From a virus, in IMG/VR virus record IMGVR_UViG_3300037488_003126, positions 1 through 24,004 of that record: 24,004 bases of DNA. One strand, written 5' to 3'. Position 1 is the stretch's first letter. The number at the start of each line of letters is the position of its first letter. The notes under the pieces were generated by a model that did not search any database, was not told where the DNA came from, and was given only the letters and a program-made list of their open reading frames with translations. The translations under genes and the position numbers were made by a program. Below, one piece after another: positions 1-7,406 of the stretch.

Positions 1-10
1 GTGTATTCCA

Positions 11-286
11 TTAATTATAATTTACTGTACCAAGTCCAGACCGTGTTAACCAGAAGTTCATCAGGTTGCCTCTGAATATTTTTACACGCTCCATATTTCG
101 GGTGGTGATGGTTATTTTAGTTCGCTTACTACTGCATTTAATTACAGCAGATAAAACTTCCGTTTCAAACATTAACGCCAGCGCATCAATACCTTCCTGT
201 GGTGTTATCGCATTGCTGAATGCAACAGATATAGAAGCTTCGCTGCCATCTTTCTTTTCGGTTACGTTAAATAGTAGGTTGTGCAT
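11..286 (-). CDS. Small hypothetical phage protein (91 aa)
   Basis: I do not recognise this protein. It starts at ATG 286, only seven bases after the stop of the upstream glycosyltransferase gene, so the two are very likely cotranscribed on the minus strand. The sequence is soluble-looking, with no signal peptide or membrane segment. It has alternating beta-type stretches (SEASISVAFS, RTKITITTRNM) around a central helix, suggesting a compact alpha/beta fold of about 90 residues. The frame is open over its whole length and stops inside the window. The overlapping plus-strand reading frame at 66-398 has no comparable family character. Function unknown; that it is a real gene is inferred from operon spacing and protein-like composition. 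Confidence 0.55.
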   Translation of the reverse strand: MHNLLFNVTEKKDGSEASISVAFSNAITPQEGIDALALMFETEVLSAVIKCSSKRTKITITTRNMERVKIFRGNLMNFWLTRSGLGTVNYN

Positions 287-293
287 GGTTATA

Positions 294-971
294 TTATTGC
301 CCTTCGACTACGCTCAGGTTGACAGCTTGCTGCCGTTCATAAAAAGTGGAATAAAAAAAATAGCTTTCACGGTCAAGGTATTGCTGCAAAAACATTAAAC
401 CGTTTGCATTTGTAAACTGATGTAAATAGTTATTATGATTTCTGCCACCGCATTTTCCGGTGTTGTGTTTCATTCCGATGCAGATTTCTTTCTGCGGTGT
501 TATGCGCGTACCTTTTATGTTTTTCCACAGGTGCATATCGGTGTAGGGGTCATGGTCCTGGCACCACGGGAAATTCATATCCGGTTTTATAAGTGTGCTC
601 ATTGCACTGCTGCAATACGAATGCGAAATTTTAAACCATTTATGCAAACGCAAATGATAATACACGGTGTATGTAGTTCCAAAGATGTCGGGCATACCGG
701 CTTCCTGCCATTTCGCAATCATAAATTCAATGTAGGTAGTGGCATACCAATCATCATTTTCCATGAACAGGATAACAACAAAACCTTTGTTGCGCAAACG
801 GTCGTAACCTGTGCGGTAGCGGTACGTGATATCACATTTATCATTCACCGGTGCATCGTTTACCACTTCAATATGATCAGGCTGCACGGTTTGCGCTTTC
901 AACATGCGCAGGCAATTTGCCATCAGTTCAGGGCGGTCGCCACGGTCGGGTATTAAGACTGCTATTTTCAT
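294..971 (-). CDS. Glycosyltransferase-like protein, GT-A fold (225 aa)
   Basis: Likely a nucleotide-sugar glycosyltransferase of the family 2 type. The N-terminus (MKIAVLIPDRGDRPELMANC) has the beta-strand plus charged loop usual for these enzymes, and ENDD at residues 71-74 is in the place of the metal-binding DxD motif (context FMENDDWY). At 225 aa it covers little more than the catalytic domain. ATG 971 is chosen; a TTG at 986 falls inside the promoter box and is unlikely. The -7 box at 991-984 puts the transcript start only a few bases before the ATG. It is transcribed away from the tail operon and is probably a phage accessory gene, perhaps modifying host surface or virion glycans; that role is inference. 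The last nine residues are encoded by a hairpin repeat. Confidence 0.7.
   Translation of the reverse strand: MKIAVLIPDRGDRPELMANCLRMLKAQTVQPDHIEVVNDAPVNDKCDITYRYRTGYDRLRNKGFVVILFMENDDWYATTYIEFMIAKWQEAGMPDIFGTTYTVYYHLRLHKWFKISHSYCSSAMSTLIKPDMNFPWCQDHDPYTDMHLWKNIKGTRITPQKEICIGMKHNTGKCGGRNHNNYLHQFTNANGLMFLQQYLDRESYFFYSTFYERQQAVNLSVVEGQ
299..325 (+). repeat. Hairpin repeat copy 1 (3' end of glycosyltransferase gene)
   Basis: A GCCCTTCGACTACGCTCAGG-type element followed by TTGACAG, one base different from the standard GGGTGACAG ending. It lies at the junction of two minus-strand genes but has the plus-strand orientation shared by all other copies. Read on the minus strand it supplies the last codons of the glycosyltransferase (VNLSVVEGQ, then stop). 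Confidence 0.8.
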
Positions 972-983
972 TTTTATAGTTTG

Positions 984-991
984 CAAATGTA
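984..991 (-). promoter_or_regulatory. Bacteroidota -7 promoter box (TACATTTG) for the glycosyltransferase gene
   Basis: Read on the minus strand this is TACATTTG, a match to TAnnTTTG, about 12 nt before ATG 971. No TTTG stands 19 nt upstream; that position lies under the dyad at 1008-1026, so the promoter may depend on a bound regulator. Confidence 0.6.
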
Positions 992-1007
992 AACTACATT
1001 AAATTCA

Positions 1008-1026
1008 ACTGTAGCAATGCTACAGT
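1008..1026. promoter_or_regulatory. Operator-like dyad, 9+9 bp around one base
   Basis: ACTGTAGCA, then A, then TGCTACAGT: a perfect inverted repeat. The same dyad with T as the central base recurs at 14662-14680. Its centre is about 40 bp upstream of the minus-strand start and about 50 bp upstream of the probable plus-strand start. A dimeric regulator of late transcription could bind here; this is inference. Confidence 0.6.
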
Positions 1027-1090
1027 ATTTTTTATTAACAGGTTTTCAATAGGGATTTTTGGCGCAACGTTTCACATAAAATATAATCGC

Positions 1091-2614
1091 ATGTCAAGTA
1101 ATGCAGTAGGTTTGGAGAGAGTTTCCCGCATTCTCGGTTACAAAATCACGAAAGGAAATTTCAGCGAAAGCAGCCCTAACCTTCCGCAACGTGTGGCTAT
1201 TTTGGCGGAGGCAAATACCGCCAACCAAAGCGATTTAGATACTGCCGGTGTTGAAGTTACATCAGCACTGCAAGCCGGACAGCTGTATGGTTTCGGTTCA
1301 CCTATTTATCACATCATGCGTATTCTTCGCCCAGCAAGCGGTGGAGGTATTGGCGGTGTGCCTACTGTAGTTTATGCGCAGGAAGAAGCAGGAGGCGCAA
1401 CGGCTAAAGAAGTGGAGGTAGTGGCTACCGGAACGGCTACCGGAAACGGAACGCACACCATACTAATTGCAGGGCGTACCGGATTAGACGGAACGTATTA
1501 TGATATTAACATTACCAGCGGTGACACGGCCAGCGATATACACGCAAAAATTGAGGATGCTATTAACGCTGTTCTCGGTTCGCCTGTAACAGCTGCATCT
1601 ACTGATTATGAGGCAACACTTACCACCAAATGGAAAGGCTTAACCGCAAATGATCTGGTAGTTACTGTTGACACCAACGATAACGATTTAGGTATTACTT
1701 ACGCTGTAACTAATACCGTTGCCGGAAGCGGAACACCATCTGTTCAGGCTGCGCTTGATCAGTTTGGAAATGACTGGGTAACTATTGTAGTAAATGGTTA
1801 CGGAACACAAAGCAATACGCTGAACACGCTGGAAGATTTCAACGGTATTCCTGACCCCGAAAACCCAAGCGGACGATACGCAAGTATTGTGATGAAACCG
1901 TTTATTGCCATCACCGGTTCAACGGCTGATGATCCTACATCTGTTACTGATAGCCGCTTAGACGAAGTTACAATTTCTATCGCACCTGCACCGGGCAGTG
2001 ATGCTTTCCATTTTGAAGCGGCAGCCAATATGTGTTTGTTGTTTGCCCGTAAATCGCAGGATACGCCTAATCTGGATGTGGGCGGTTCGTCTTACAGCGA
2101 TATGCCGGTGCCTGCCGATGGTGACATTGGAAGCATGGCCGATTATGAAAACCGCGATGCCTTTGTAAAAGAAGGTTGCTCCACTGTTCAGCTTATTTCC
2201 GGTAAATACCAGGTACAGGATTTTGTAACAACTTACCACAAGCTTGGTGAAATTCCTCCGCAATTCCGTTACTGCCGTAACCTGATGCTCGACTTTAACG
2301 TGCGCTATGGTTACTACCTGTTGGAACTTATCAATGTTCTGGACCACAGTATCAGCAATGATAATGATGTGGTAACTGCACAAAATGTAGTGAAACCAAA
2401 GCAGTGGAAAGGTGTATTGAATTCATACGCTGATGATTTGGTAGTGCGTGGTTTGGTGGCTGATGCTGACTTTATGAAAGACAGCATTACCGTAGAAATA
2501 AGCACTGTAAACCCTGACCGCTTTGAAACGTTTTTCCGTTACAAGCGCACCGGATGTGTGAGGGTTGCAAGCACTACCGCAGAAGCTGGATTTAATTTTG
2601 GTTCAAACAATTAA
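1091..2614 (+). CDS. Contractile tail sheath protein (Mu gpL-like)
   Basis: Sheath subunit that surrounds the tail tube and contracts to drive it through the host envelope. The 507 aa are close to the usual length. The order fits the family: an N-terminal arm, an insertion of repetitive beta-rich sequence at about residues 100-215 (as in Mu gpL), and a conserved C-terminal core ending in RYKRTGCVRVASTTAEAGF, typical of sheath C-termini. It is the first gene of the tail operon and is followed 17 bp later by the tube gene, the usual order in myophages. The start at ATG 1091 follows an A/T-rich leader with no Shine-Dalgarno sequence. Transcription probably begins in the duplicated promoter segment just upstream. 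Recognition is from protein features and context. Confidence 0.88.
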   Translation: MSSNAVGLERVSRILGYKITKGNFSESSPNLPQRVAILAEANTANQSDLDTAGVEVTSALQAGQLYGFGSPIYHIMRILRPASGGGIGGVPTVVYAQEEAGGATAKEVEVVATGTATGNGTHTILIAGRTGLDGTYYDINITSGDTASDIHAKIEDAINAVLGSPVTAASTDYEATLTTKWKGLTANDLVVTVDTNDNDLGITYAVTNTVAGSGTPSVQAALDQFGNDWVTIVVNGYGTQSNTLNTLEDFNGIPDPENPSGRYASIVMKPFIAITGSTADDPTSVTDSRLDEVTISIAPAPGSDAFHFEAAANMCLLFARKSQDTPNLDVGGSSYSDMPVPADGDIGSMADYENRDAFVKEGCSTVQLISGKYQVQDFVTTYHKLGEIPPQFRYCRNLMLDFNVRYGYYLLELINVLDHSISNDNDVVTAQNVVKPKQWKGVLNSYADDLVVRGLVADADFMKDSITVEISTVNPDRFETFFRYKRTGCVRVASTTAEAGFNFGSNN

Positions 2615-2631
2615 AAAAAACATAGCACGAA

Positions 2632-3039
2632 ATGGCAATCATAGCAGGCGACTTTACCGAGATTACATTTAACCACCCAACGCTGGGCACCGGAACATTT
2701 TTTCCGAAAGCTGCGGAGGATAGCACCCTTGACACAGGCGGTTTCCGCAACAACGATGACGGAAGCGGTATTGATGGTGCAGGCCGTGTTATTATGCAAA
2801 AGAACCGTGTGCGCTGGAGTTTTGAAACTTCATGTGCCATGGACCAGGTTACTGAAAATGATTTACAGAAACTGAGCGACCTTGCGGAATCGGCAACGGA
2901 AGCTGACTGGACTTTTTCGCATGTAAGCGGAACTATCTGGCAGGCTAAAGGCTCACCGGTTGGTGATGTGCAAGGTAACGGTAACGCAGGAACATTTGCG
3001 CTGAAGGTTGCAGGTGGTGGTAAAATGAAAAAACAATAA
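2632..3039 (+). CDS. Tail tube protein
   Basis: Inner tube subunit of the contractile tail. The 135-aa length, beta-rich pattern and position immediately after the sheath gene and immediately before the chaperone gene are what is expected for a Mu gpM-type or related tube protein. The sequence begins MAIIAGDFTEITFNHPTLG and ends with glycine-rich ALKVAGGGKMKKQ. The middle (RWSFETSCAMDQVTENDLQK) resembles the strand-helix unit of tube proteins. There is no signal peptide or membrane segment. The next gene starts four bases after the stop. Assignment to the tube role leans on position as much as on sequence. Confidence 0.78.
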   Translation: MAIIAGDFTEITFNHPTLGTGTFFPKAAEDSTLDTGGFRNNDDGSGIDGAGRVIMQKNRVRWSFETSCAMDQVTENDLQKLSDLAESATEADWTFSHVSGTIWQAKGSPVGDVQGNGNAGTFALKVAGGGKMKKQ

Positions 3040-3042
3040 AGG

Positions 3043-3438
3043 ATGAAAGTAGCGATTGAAGTTGCGGCTGCTGAGGTTGAAAAATGGTTAGACTTTAAAA
3101 AGGTTTCGCCCAGCAAACGCGAAAAGCTGAAAGAAAATATTGATGCTCTTGCCGAAGCAATCAGCAGTGGTGTGTTAGTATTAACTGAAAAGAATGAGTG
3201 GAAACAAACGCTGAACTTTCCGTTGGAAGGCGACAGTGTTATTACCGAAATGATTTACAAGCCCCGATTGAATGTTGCGCAGGTGAGTGATAAATTGAAA
3301 GGTGTAAACTCAAAAGATTTGAAAGGATTTTTGGCTGCTTATGTTTCGGCACTTACTGACCAACCGATGGCTCTTTGCAAAAAATTAGACACTGAAGATA
3401 ATTCACTTGCTGAAAACATAGCGGTTTTTTTTCTTTAG
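3043..3438 (+). CDS. Tail assembly chaperone, short (unshifted) product
   Basis: Equivalent to lambda gpG or the Mu gp41-type chaperone, which coats the tape measure protein before the tube polymerises. It is 131 aa and helix-rich, rich in lysine and glutamate in its first half. It lies between tube and tape measure genes, the invariant place for this protein. The reading frame ends at TAG 3436 just after eight consecutive T residues (3425-3432). A second frame then stays open to 3596, directly before the tape measure gene. That arrangement is the hallmark of the programmed frameshift that makes a longer G-T-type product. The last residues, IAVFFL, are therefore only on the short form. Confidence 0.82.
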   Translation: MKVAIEVAAAEVEKWLDFKKVSPSKREKLKENIDALAEAISSGVLVLTEKNEWKQTLNFPLEGDSVITEMIYKPRLNVAQVSDKLKGVNSKDLKGFLAAYVSALTDQPMALCKKLDTEDNSLAENIAVFFL

Positions 3439-3497
3439 ACCAGGACAGTCTTTTTAATATGATACGGTCAGTTGTGCGCGAATACAACTGGCCGTAT
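3426..3497 (+). promoter_or_regulatory. Probable -1 ribosomal frameshift signal: slippery T run and downstream hairpin
   Basis: The heptamer T TTT TTT (3426-3432) fits the X XXY YYZ pattern in the chaperone frame, with CTT TAG following. Downstream, 3462-3475 pairs with 3484-3497 in a 14-bp stem (one T-G wobble) around the loop GCGCGAAT. The spacer of 29 nt is longer than the usual 5-9 nt, so the hairpin may stimulate only weakly or do something else. Confidence 0.72.
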
Positions 3498-3596
3498 TTT
3501 ATTATAGACAGGATGTATATTGATAATACAGACTACAAAGGAATTGAATTTTGGTATGAAGATGTGCAGCAAATGAAAAAGGAATTACAAAAATAA
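3432..3596 (+). CDS. Frameshift extension of the tail assembly chaperone (T-type domain)
   Basis: Reading one base back from TTT 3430-3432 gives an open frame of 54 codons (SLDQDSLFNMIRSVVREYNW at its start, QQMKKELQK at its end). It stops at 3594-3596, two bases before the tape measure ATG. There is no start codon near its beginning, so translation by -1 shift from the gene at 3043 explains it best. The fusion would be about 184 residues. In lambda and other long-tailed phages the corresponding extension binds the tail tube protein while the shared N-terminal part binds the tape measure. The composition, rich in aromatic and charged residues (YIDNTDYKGIEFWYEDV), matches that kind of domain. 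Confidence 0.8.
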   Translation, partial: SLDQDSLFNMIRSVVREYNWPYFIIDRMYIDNTDYKGIEFWYEDVQQMKKELQK

Positions 3597-3598
3597 AA

Positions 3599-5608
3599 AT
3601 GGCAGCGTTTACAATACCAAGTGTTTTTACGGCAGTTGATAAGTTCAGCGGACCTGTGCGCAGCATGGCTAATGCTGCTCAATCGTTTGCTGAAAAAGCA
3701 GAGGTTGCCATAGCCCGTGCAGACAGAGGTTTCCGTAAATTAAGCGGAGGTTTGATTTCAGAAACTTCGCGTCAGTTTATGTCATTTGCATCAACGGCAG
3801 CTGTGGCAGCTGCTATTGTTGGCGGTGCTTCTTTTTCTGTAAAAAGTTTGAAGGATTATGAAACGGCAGTGCAAAGTTTCAGAACGATTGTAAGTGATGC
3901 CAGTGATCAGGAATTTGCAGCCTACCGGGAGCAGATAAACCTGGTAGCAAAAGACACGCGCAGAAGCAGTATTGAAGTGGCGCAATCGTTTGAAAAGATA
4001 GCCGGATTAAATGCAACGTTTGCCGAAACTGCTGATGGATTGGCTGCGGTATCCAATGCGGCTATTGTTCTTGCCAAGGCCAGCGGAATGGAACTGGGTG
4101 CCAGTGCTGAAAACCTAGTTGGTATTATGAACCAATTTGCCTTTAGTGCTGATGAAGCGGACCGCGCCATTAACGTGCTTGCAGCAGGGCAGGCCGTAGG
4201 TGCTGCCAATATTGAACAAACGGCTGAGGCTTTTAAAAATTTCGGAGCAACAGCAAAGGGTGCGAATATTACATTGGAAGAAAGCGTTGGATTAATTCAA
4301 ACGCTGGGCAAGTTTTCCATCTTCGGTGCTGAGGCCGGAACCAAGCTGCGCGGTGCGGTAAGTAAATTACAGGAAGCAGGTGTTGGTTATGCCAGCGGAC
4401 AATTTAATGTGAACGATGCACTGGCAGAAGCAAAGGCACGTATTGATAAATTGACCGATGCAAAAGCAAAGGATGAAGCCATTAGTAAAATGTTTGGCAT
4501 GGAAAATAAGAATGCCGGATTAATCTTATTGAACAACATACAAACGTATAAGGATTATACTACAGGCGTAACCGGCACTTCTGAGGCAAGTAAGGCAGCG
4601 GCTATCAACTCATCAACCTTGGCGGTACGGATTGAAGAATTAAAAGCGGCATGGGTAAATATGCTTACTTCCAGCGATGCAGCCGGTGGTAGTTTAGGTG
4701 CTGTTAAAAATGTAATTGGTTTTGTTACCGATAATCTGAATGTGATTGTTGGTGTGCTGGGTACAGCCATTGCGGTTTTTGCTGCATGGAAAATAGGAAT
4801 AGTTGCTTCGCAGATTGCGCTGGGTGCATATAATATTGTGTTAGGTATCAGCAACGCATTAAGCACTACATCAGTTATGCTTACCAGTCAGAATGCACTG
4901 GCGCAGAAAGCCTATTTAGTTACTACAAAACTAATGACAGCCGGATTGTGGTTATATGATGCAGCTGTGATTGCGGTAAATGTTGTTACCGCTTTATGGA
5001 CTGCGAATTTTGCAGCATTGAATGTTATTATGGCTGCCAATCCGATTGGTTTAATTATTGGCGCAGTGGTAATACTCACTGCTTTAGTAGTTGCCATCAT
5101 TGCCAAGTGGCAAGAGTGGGGCGCAACATTAGCCATCTTTCTTGGTCCGTTAGGTTTTGTAATTTCTCTTATTCAAAGTTTCCGCAGGAACTGGGATATG
5201 TTGGTTCAGGCTTTCCAGACGGGCGGAATAATAGGTGCGCTGAAAGCAATCGGTAAAATATTTATTGATGCTATTCTTATGCCGTTACAGCAGCTTTTGG
5301 AAATTGCTGCAAAGCTGCCGGGTAAAGCCGGTGAGTGGGCCGCAACCGGTGCTGATAAAATTGAGCAGTTCAGAAATACATTAGGTGTAAACACCACTAC
5401 CGATGAAAACGGAAATCCGTTACCGGCAAAAGAGGCTATTAATCCAAAGCAGGTAGAGCAAGATGCGTTGGTGCAGCGCATGGAAAAAACAAATACTTCC
5501 AGCGTGAATGTAAACTTTAATGATCCCGGAAAAATGATTAAAAATATTTCGGGTGGTGATGATTTAATAGGTGTTCAACTTTCATCTACTTCAACATGGT
5601 CGCAGTAG
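3599..5608 (+). CDS. Tail tape measure protein
   Basis: Sets tail length and is probably ejected into the host envelope. The 669 aa have the usual makeup: an alanine-rich helical N-terminal half resembling the TP901-type tape measure domain (for example AAGQAVGAANIEQTAEAF and VGLIQTLGKF), then hydrophobic segments at about residues 375-415 and 440-505. These include ANPIGLIIGAVVILTALVV, whose NPIGL motif is common in tape measure proteins. The C-terminal part is polar. At a common rule of about 0.15 nm per residue it would specify a tail near 100 nm. The gene starts two bases after the chaperone extension, and its last 13 bases overlap the next gene in another frame. Confidence 0.9.
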   Translation: MAAFTIPSVFTAVDKFSGPVRSMANAAQSFAEKAEVAIARADRGFRKLSGGLISETSRQFMSFASTAAVAAAIVGGASFSVKSLKDYETAVQSFRTIVSDASDQEFAAYREQINLVAKDTRRSSIEVAQSFEKIAGLNATFAETADGLAAVSNAAIVLAKASGMELGASAENLVGIMNQFAFSADEADRAINVLAAGQAVGAANIEQTAEAFKNFGATAKGANITLEESVGLIQTLGKFSIFGAEAGTKLRGAVSKLQEAGVGYASGQFNVNDALAEAKARIDKLTDAKAKDEAISKMFGMENKNAGLILLNNIQTYKDYTTGVTGTSEASKAAAINSSTLAVRIEELKAAWVNMLTSSDAAGGSLGAVKNVIGFVTDNLNVIVGVLGTAIAVFAAWKIGIVASQIALGAYNIVLGISNALSTTSVMLTSQNALAQKAYLVTTKLMTAGLWLYDAAVIAVNVVTALWTANFAALNVIMAANPIGLIIGAVVILTALVVAIIAKWQEWGATLAIFLGPLGFVISLIQSFRRNWDMLVQAFQTGGIIGALKAIGKIFIDAILMPLQQLLEIAAKLPGKAGEWAATGADKIEQFRNTLGVNTTTDENGNPLPAKEAINPKQVEQDALVQRMEKTNTSSVNVNFNDPGKMIKNISGGDDLIGVQLSSTSTWSQ

Positions 5609-6150
5609 GTGATTTGAATTTATTGGAGAGCAACAGCGGAGGTGATGTACTTCTGAAAGGACGCGACCTGCAGTTTATTTACGGCTGGCAAAACATGCCT
5701 TACCTGGCTTTGTTTGGTGGTAATATTGCGCAGGATACGCCATCATTGGTATTACCAGAAGAGCAGCGGTTTGATTACTGGGGAAATAGTTTGTTTCATG
5801 CAGCCGAACCTGAGTTGCAATTCAATTCATTGACGGAACGAATGCTGATGAATGTGGAGTTGAGTTCCGCAGGTCGTTTGCAAATTGAGCAGGCTGTAAA
5901 AAAAGATTTGCAGTTTATGCAAGCCTTCGCGATTATTGAAGTGGAGGTTAGTATTACAGGTGTGGACCGTGTGGAAATTCTTATCCGCTTTACCAAGCCT
6001 GACAAATTGCAGCAGCGAGAATTTATATTCATCTGGGATAACACAAACAGTTCACTAACTTATGTAACACCTTCTGAAAATCAATATTTAGGAACGGAGA
6101 GTGGCGGATTTATTACAACGGAAAGCGGAGAATTAATTTCATTATGGTAA
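5596..6150 (+). CDS. Baseplate wedge protein, Mu gp46-like
   Basis: Probable gp46/gp25-like baseplate component that starts sheath and tube assembly. Family features: an N-terminal region with GGDVLLKGRDLQF, a RFDYWGNSLF stretch at about residues 55-65 in the place of the WWG motif of GP46 proteins, and a helix-strand core with EVEVSITGVDRVEILIRF. At 184 aa it is a little longer than Mu gp46 because of a C-terminal tail carrying an imperfect duplication (GTESGGFITTESGEL). The start ATG 5596 lies within the end of the tape measure gene, suggesting translational coupling. The following gene is baseplate J, as in Mu. Confidence 0.75.
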   Translation: MVAVGDLNLLESNSGGDVLLKGRDLQFIYGWQNMPYLALFGGNIAQDTPSLVLPEEQRFDYWGNSLFHAAEPELQFNSLTERMLMNVELSSAGRLQIEQAVKKDLQFMQAFAIIEVEVSITGVDRVEILIRFTKPDKLQQREFIFIWDNTNSSLTYVTPSENQYLGTESGGFITTESGELISLW

Positions 6151-6168
6151 CTAACAAAATAAACTAAG

Positions 6169-6197
6169 ATGCTTCGACTACGCTCAGCATGACAGCC
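6169..6197 (+). repeat. Hairpin repeat copy 2
   Basis: ATGCTTCGACTACGCTCAGC followed by ATGACAGCC. The outer stem is ATGCT with AGCAT, whereas other copies have GCCCT with AGGGT, so paired positions change together. It ends eight bases before the ATG of the baseplate J gene. Confidence 0.88.
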
Positions 6198-6205
6198 AAT
6201 AAAAA

Positions 6206-7366
6206 ATGATAACGATACCAACACTTAACGCACTTTACACACAAATTCTTGCCGACCTGGAAGCGGAATTTAATATTACTATTCCGCTGTTTGGTAAGAA
6301 TTTTTTACGTGCCTTGGCTGCTGTGCAGGCTGCCAAGTTGAAACTGTTTTATCTGGCGGTTGGCAACATTCAGAAAAACATTTTTTGCGATACAGCAGAT
6401 CCGGAGGCAAGTGGCGGAACGCTGGAACGTTTCGGAAGAGTGAAGCTAAACCGTAATCCTTTTCCTGCTGTGGCCGGTCAATACACGGTTGCGGTTACAG
6501 GAACAATCAGTTCTGTAATTCCTGCGCAAACAACTTTTAAAAGCGATGATACCAGCACTTCGCCAGGCTACCTTTTTATTTTAGATAGCGCCTACACGCT
6601 TACAGCAACAACGGATTATATTACCCTTCGCGCCTTAACAGCCGGTGAAGATGCCGTATTGGTTGCTACCGATACGCTGACGGCCACTGCACCTATTGCA
6701 GGCGTGAACAGTGCGGCTGCAATAAGTGCTATTGTAGTGGCTGCTGAAGATGCTGAAACAATTGAAGAGTACCGCGCTGAGGTATTGGCAGCTTACAGAT
6801 TGGAGCCGCAAGGCGGAGCCGCAACGGATTACCGCCTGTGGGCAAGTGATGCAGTTGGTGTGCGCCAAACGTATCCGTATGCAAAAACAGGCGAAAGCAA
6901 TGTAATTGATTTGTATGTGGAAGGTAACACTGCCAACGGTGTGCCCAGTGCCGGAGTATTAGCGCAGGTGGAAGCGGTGGTAGAATTAGATCCTGATACT
7001 TCCAAACCATTGAATGAACGGGGGCGCAGGCCGTTGGGTGTGTTGCAGGTAAATTACCTGGATGTGGTACCGCTGAGTGTAAATATTACGGTGAATGATT
7101 TTGTAGGTACTGAAGAGCAAAAAGAAAATATTGATAATGCCATTGCCGATGCGCTGGATGCCATCCGTCCGTTTGTTAGCGGTGCTGATATTGTTGCGGA
7201 CAGGAACGACACGCTGAGCGAAACACGCATGTCTTTTTATATTCAGGATGCCGAACCAACGGTTTCTTTTTCATCAGTGGATATTACAGTGAATGGTGTG
7301 GCGCAAACAAGCTATCAATTTACGATGGGTGATATACCGTATTATAATTCATTAACCTGGAACTAA
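6206..7366 (+). CDS. Baseplate J-like protein (Mu gp47-like)
   Basis: Baseplate wedge protein that links the hub to the fibres. The 386 aa match the family length. Recognisable parts: an N-terminal helical region with PLFGKNFLRALAAVQAAKLK, a central beta domain with AGQYTVAVTGTISSVIPAQT and ITLRALTAGEDAVL, then the family-typical segment EDAETIEEYRAEVLAAYRLE with PQGGAATDYRLWA shortly after it (about residues 185-210), and a C-terminal beta part. The start follows a hairpin repeat by eight bases in an A-run with no Shine-Dalgarno sequence. Its place between gp46- and gp48-like genes agrees with Mu. Confidence 0.9.
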   Translation: MITIPTLNALYTQILADLEAEFNITIPLFGKNFLRALAAVQAAKLKLFYLAVGNIQKNIFCDTADPEASGGTLERFGRVKLNRNPFPAVAGQYTVAVTGTISSVIPAQTTFKSDDTSTSPGYLFILDSAYTLTATTDYITLRALTAGEDAVLVATDTLTATAPIAGVNSAAAISAIVVAAEDAETIEEYRAEVLAAYRLEPQGGAATDYRLWASDAVGVRQTYPYAKTGESNVIDLYVEGNTANGVPSAGVLAQVEAVVELDPDTSKPLNERGRRPLGVLQVNYLDVVPLSVNITVNDFVGTEEQKENIDNAIADALDAIRPFVSGADIVADRNDTLSETRMSFYIQDAEPTVSFSSVDITVNGVAQTSYQFTMGDIPYYNSLTWN

Positions 7367-7376
7367 TAATTATTAA

Positions 7377-7402
7377 GCCCTTCGACTACGCTCAGGGTGA
7401 CA
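7377..7402 (+). repeat. Hairpin repeat copy 3
   Basis: Standard form GCCCTTCGACTACGCTCAGG plus GTGACA. It ends four bases before the ATG of the gp48-like gene, so it occupies the ribosome-binding region. Confidence 0.9.
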
Positions 7403-7406
7403 AAGA

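Larger units (their letters stand above)
977..1064. repeat. 88-bp duplicated divergent promoter segment, copy 1
   Basis: This segment matches 14631-14718 in 83 of 88 positions by eye, with no gaps. The differences are four bases near 992-996 and the single central base of the dyad. Each copy separates a minus-strand accessory gene from a plus-strand operon (here glycosyltransferase and sheath). It contains a minus-strand TACATTTG box, the dyad at 1008-1026 and a T/A-rich stretch ending in GGGATTTTTGGCG that may hold the plus-strand promoter. Confidence 0.85.

Noticed and set aside
403-418. GTTTGCATTTGTAAAC as another promoter
   Set aside because: It lies inside the glycosyltransferase coding sequence, does not give TAnnTTTG in a useful place on either strand, and no gene starts after it.
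435-956. Long plus-strand frame opposite the glycosyltransferase
   Set aside because: Antisense shadow: no promoter or family character, cysteine/histidine-rich translation typical of a wrong frame, and the minus-strand product is a recognisable enzyme.
984-986. TTG start codons at 986 (minus) and 12460 (plus) giving slightly longer proteins
   Set aside because: Both TTG triplets are part of the TACATTTG promoter box; the downstream ATGs at 971 and 12469 are the sensible starts.
2592-3116. Minus-strand frame of 174 codons across the tube gene
   Set aside because: Covers the tail tube and the start of the chaperone gene in antisense; low-complexity Ser/Pro/Phe composition; no start context.
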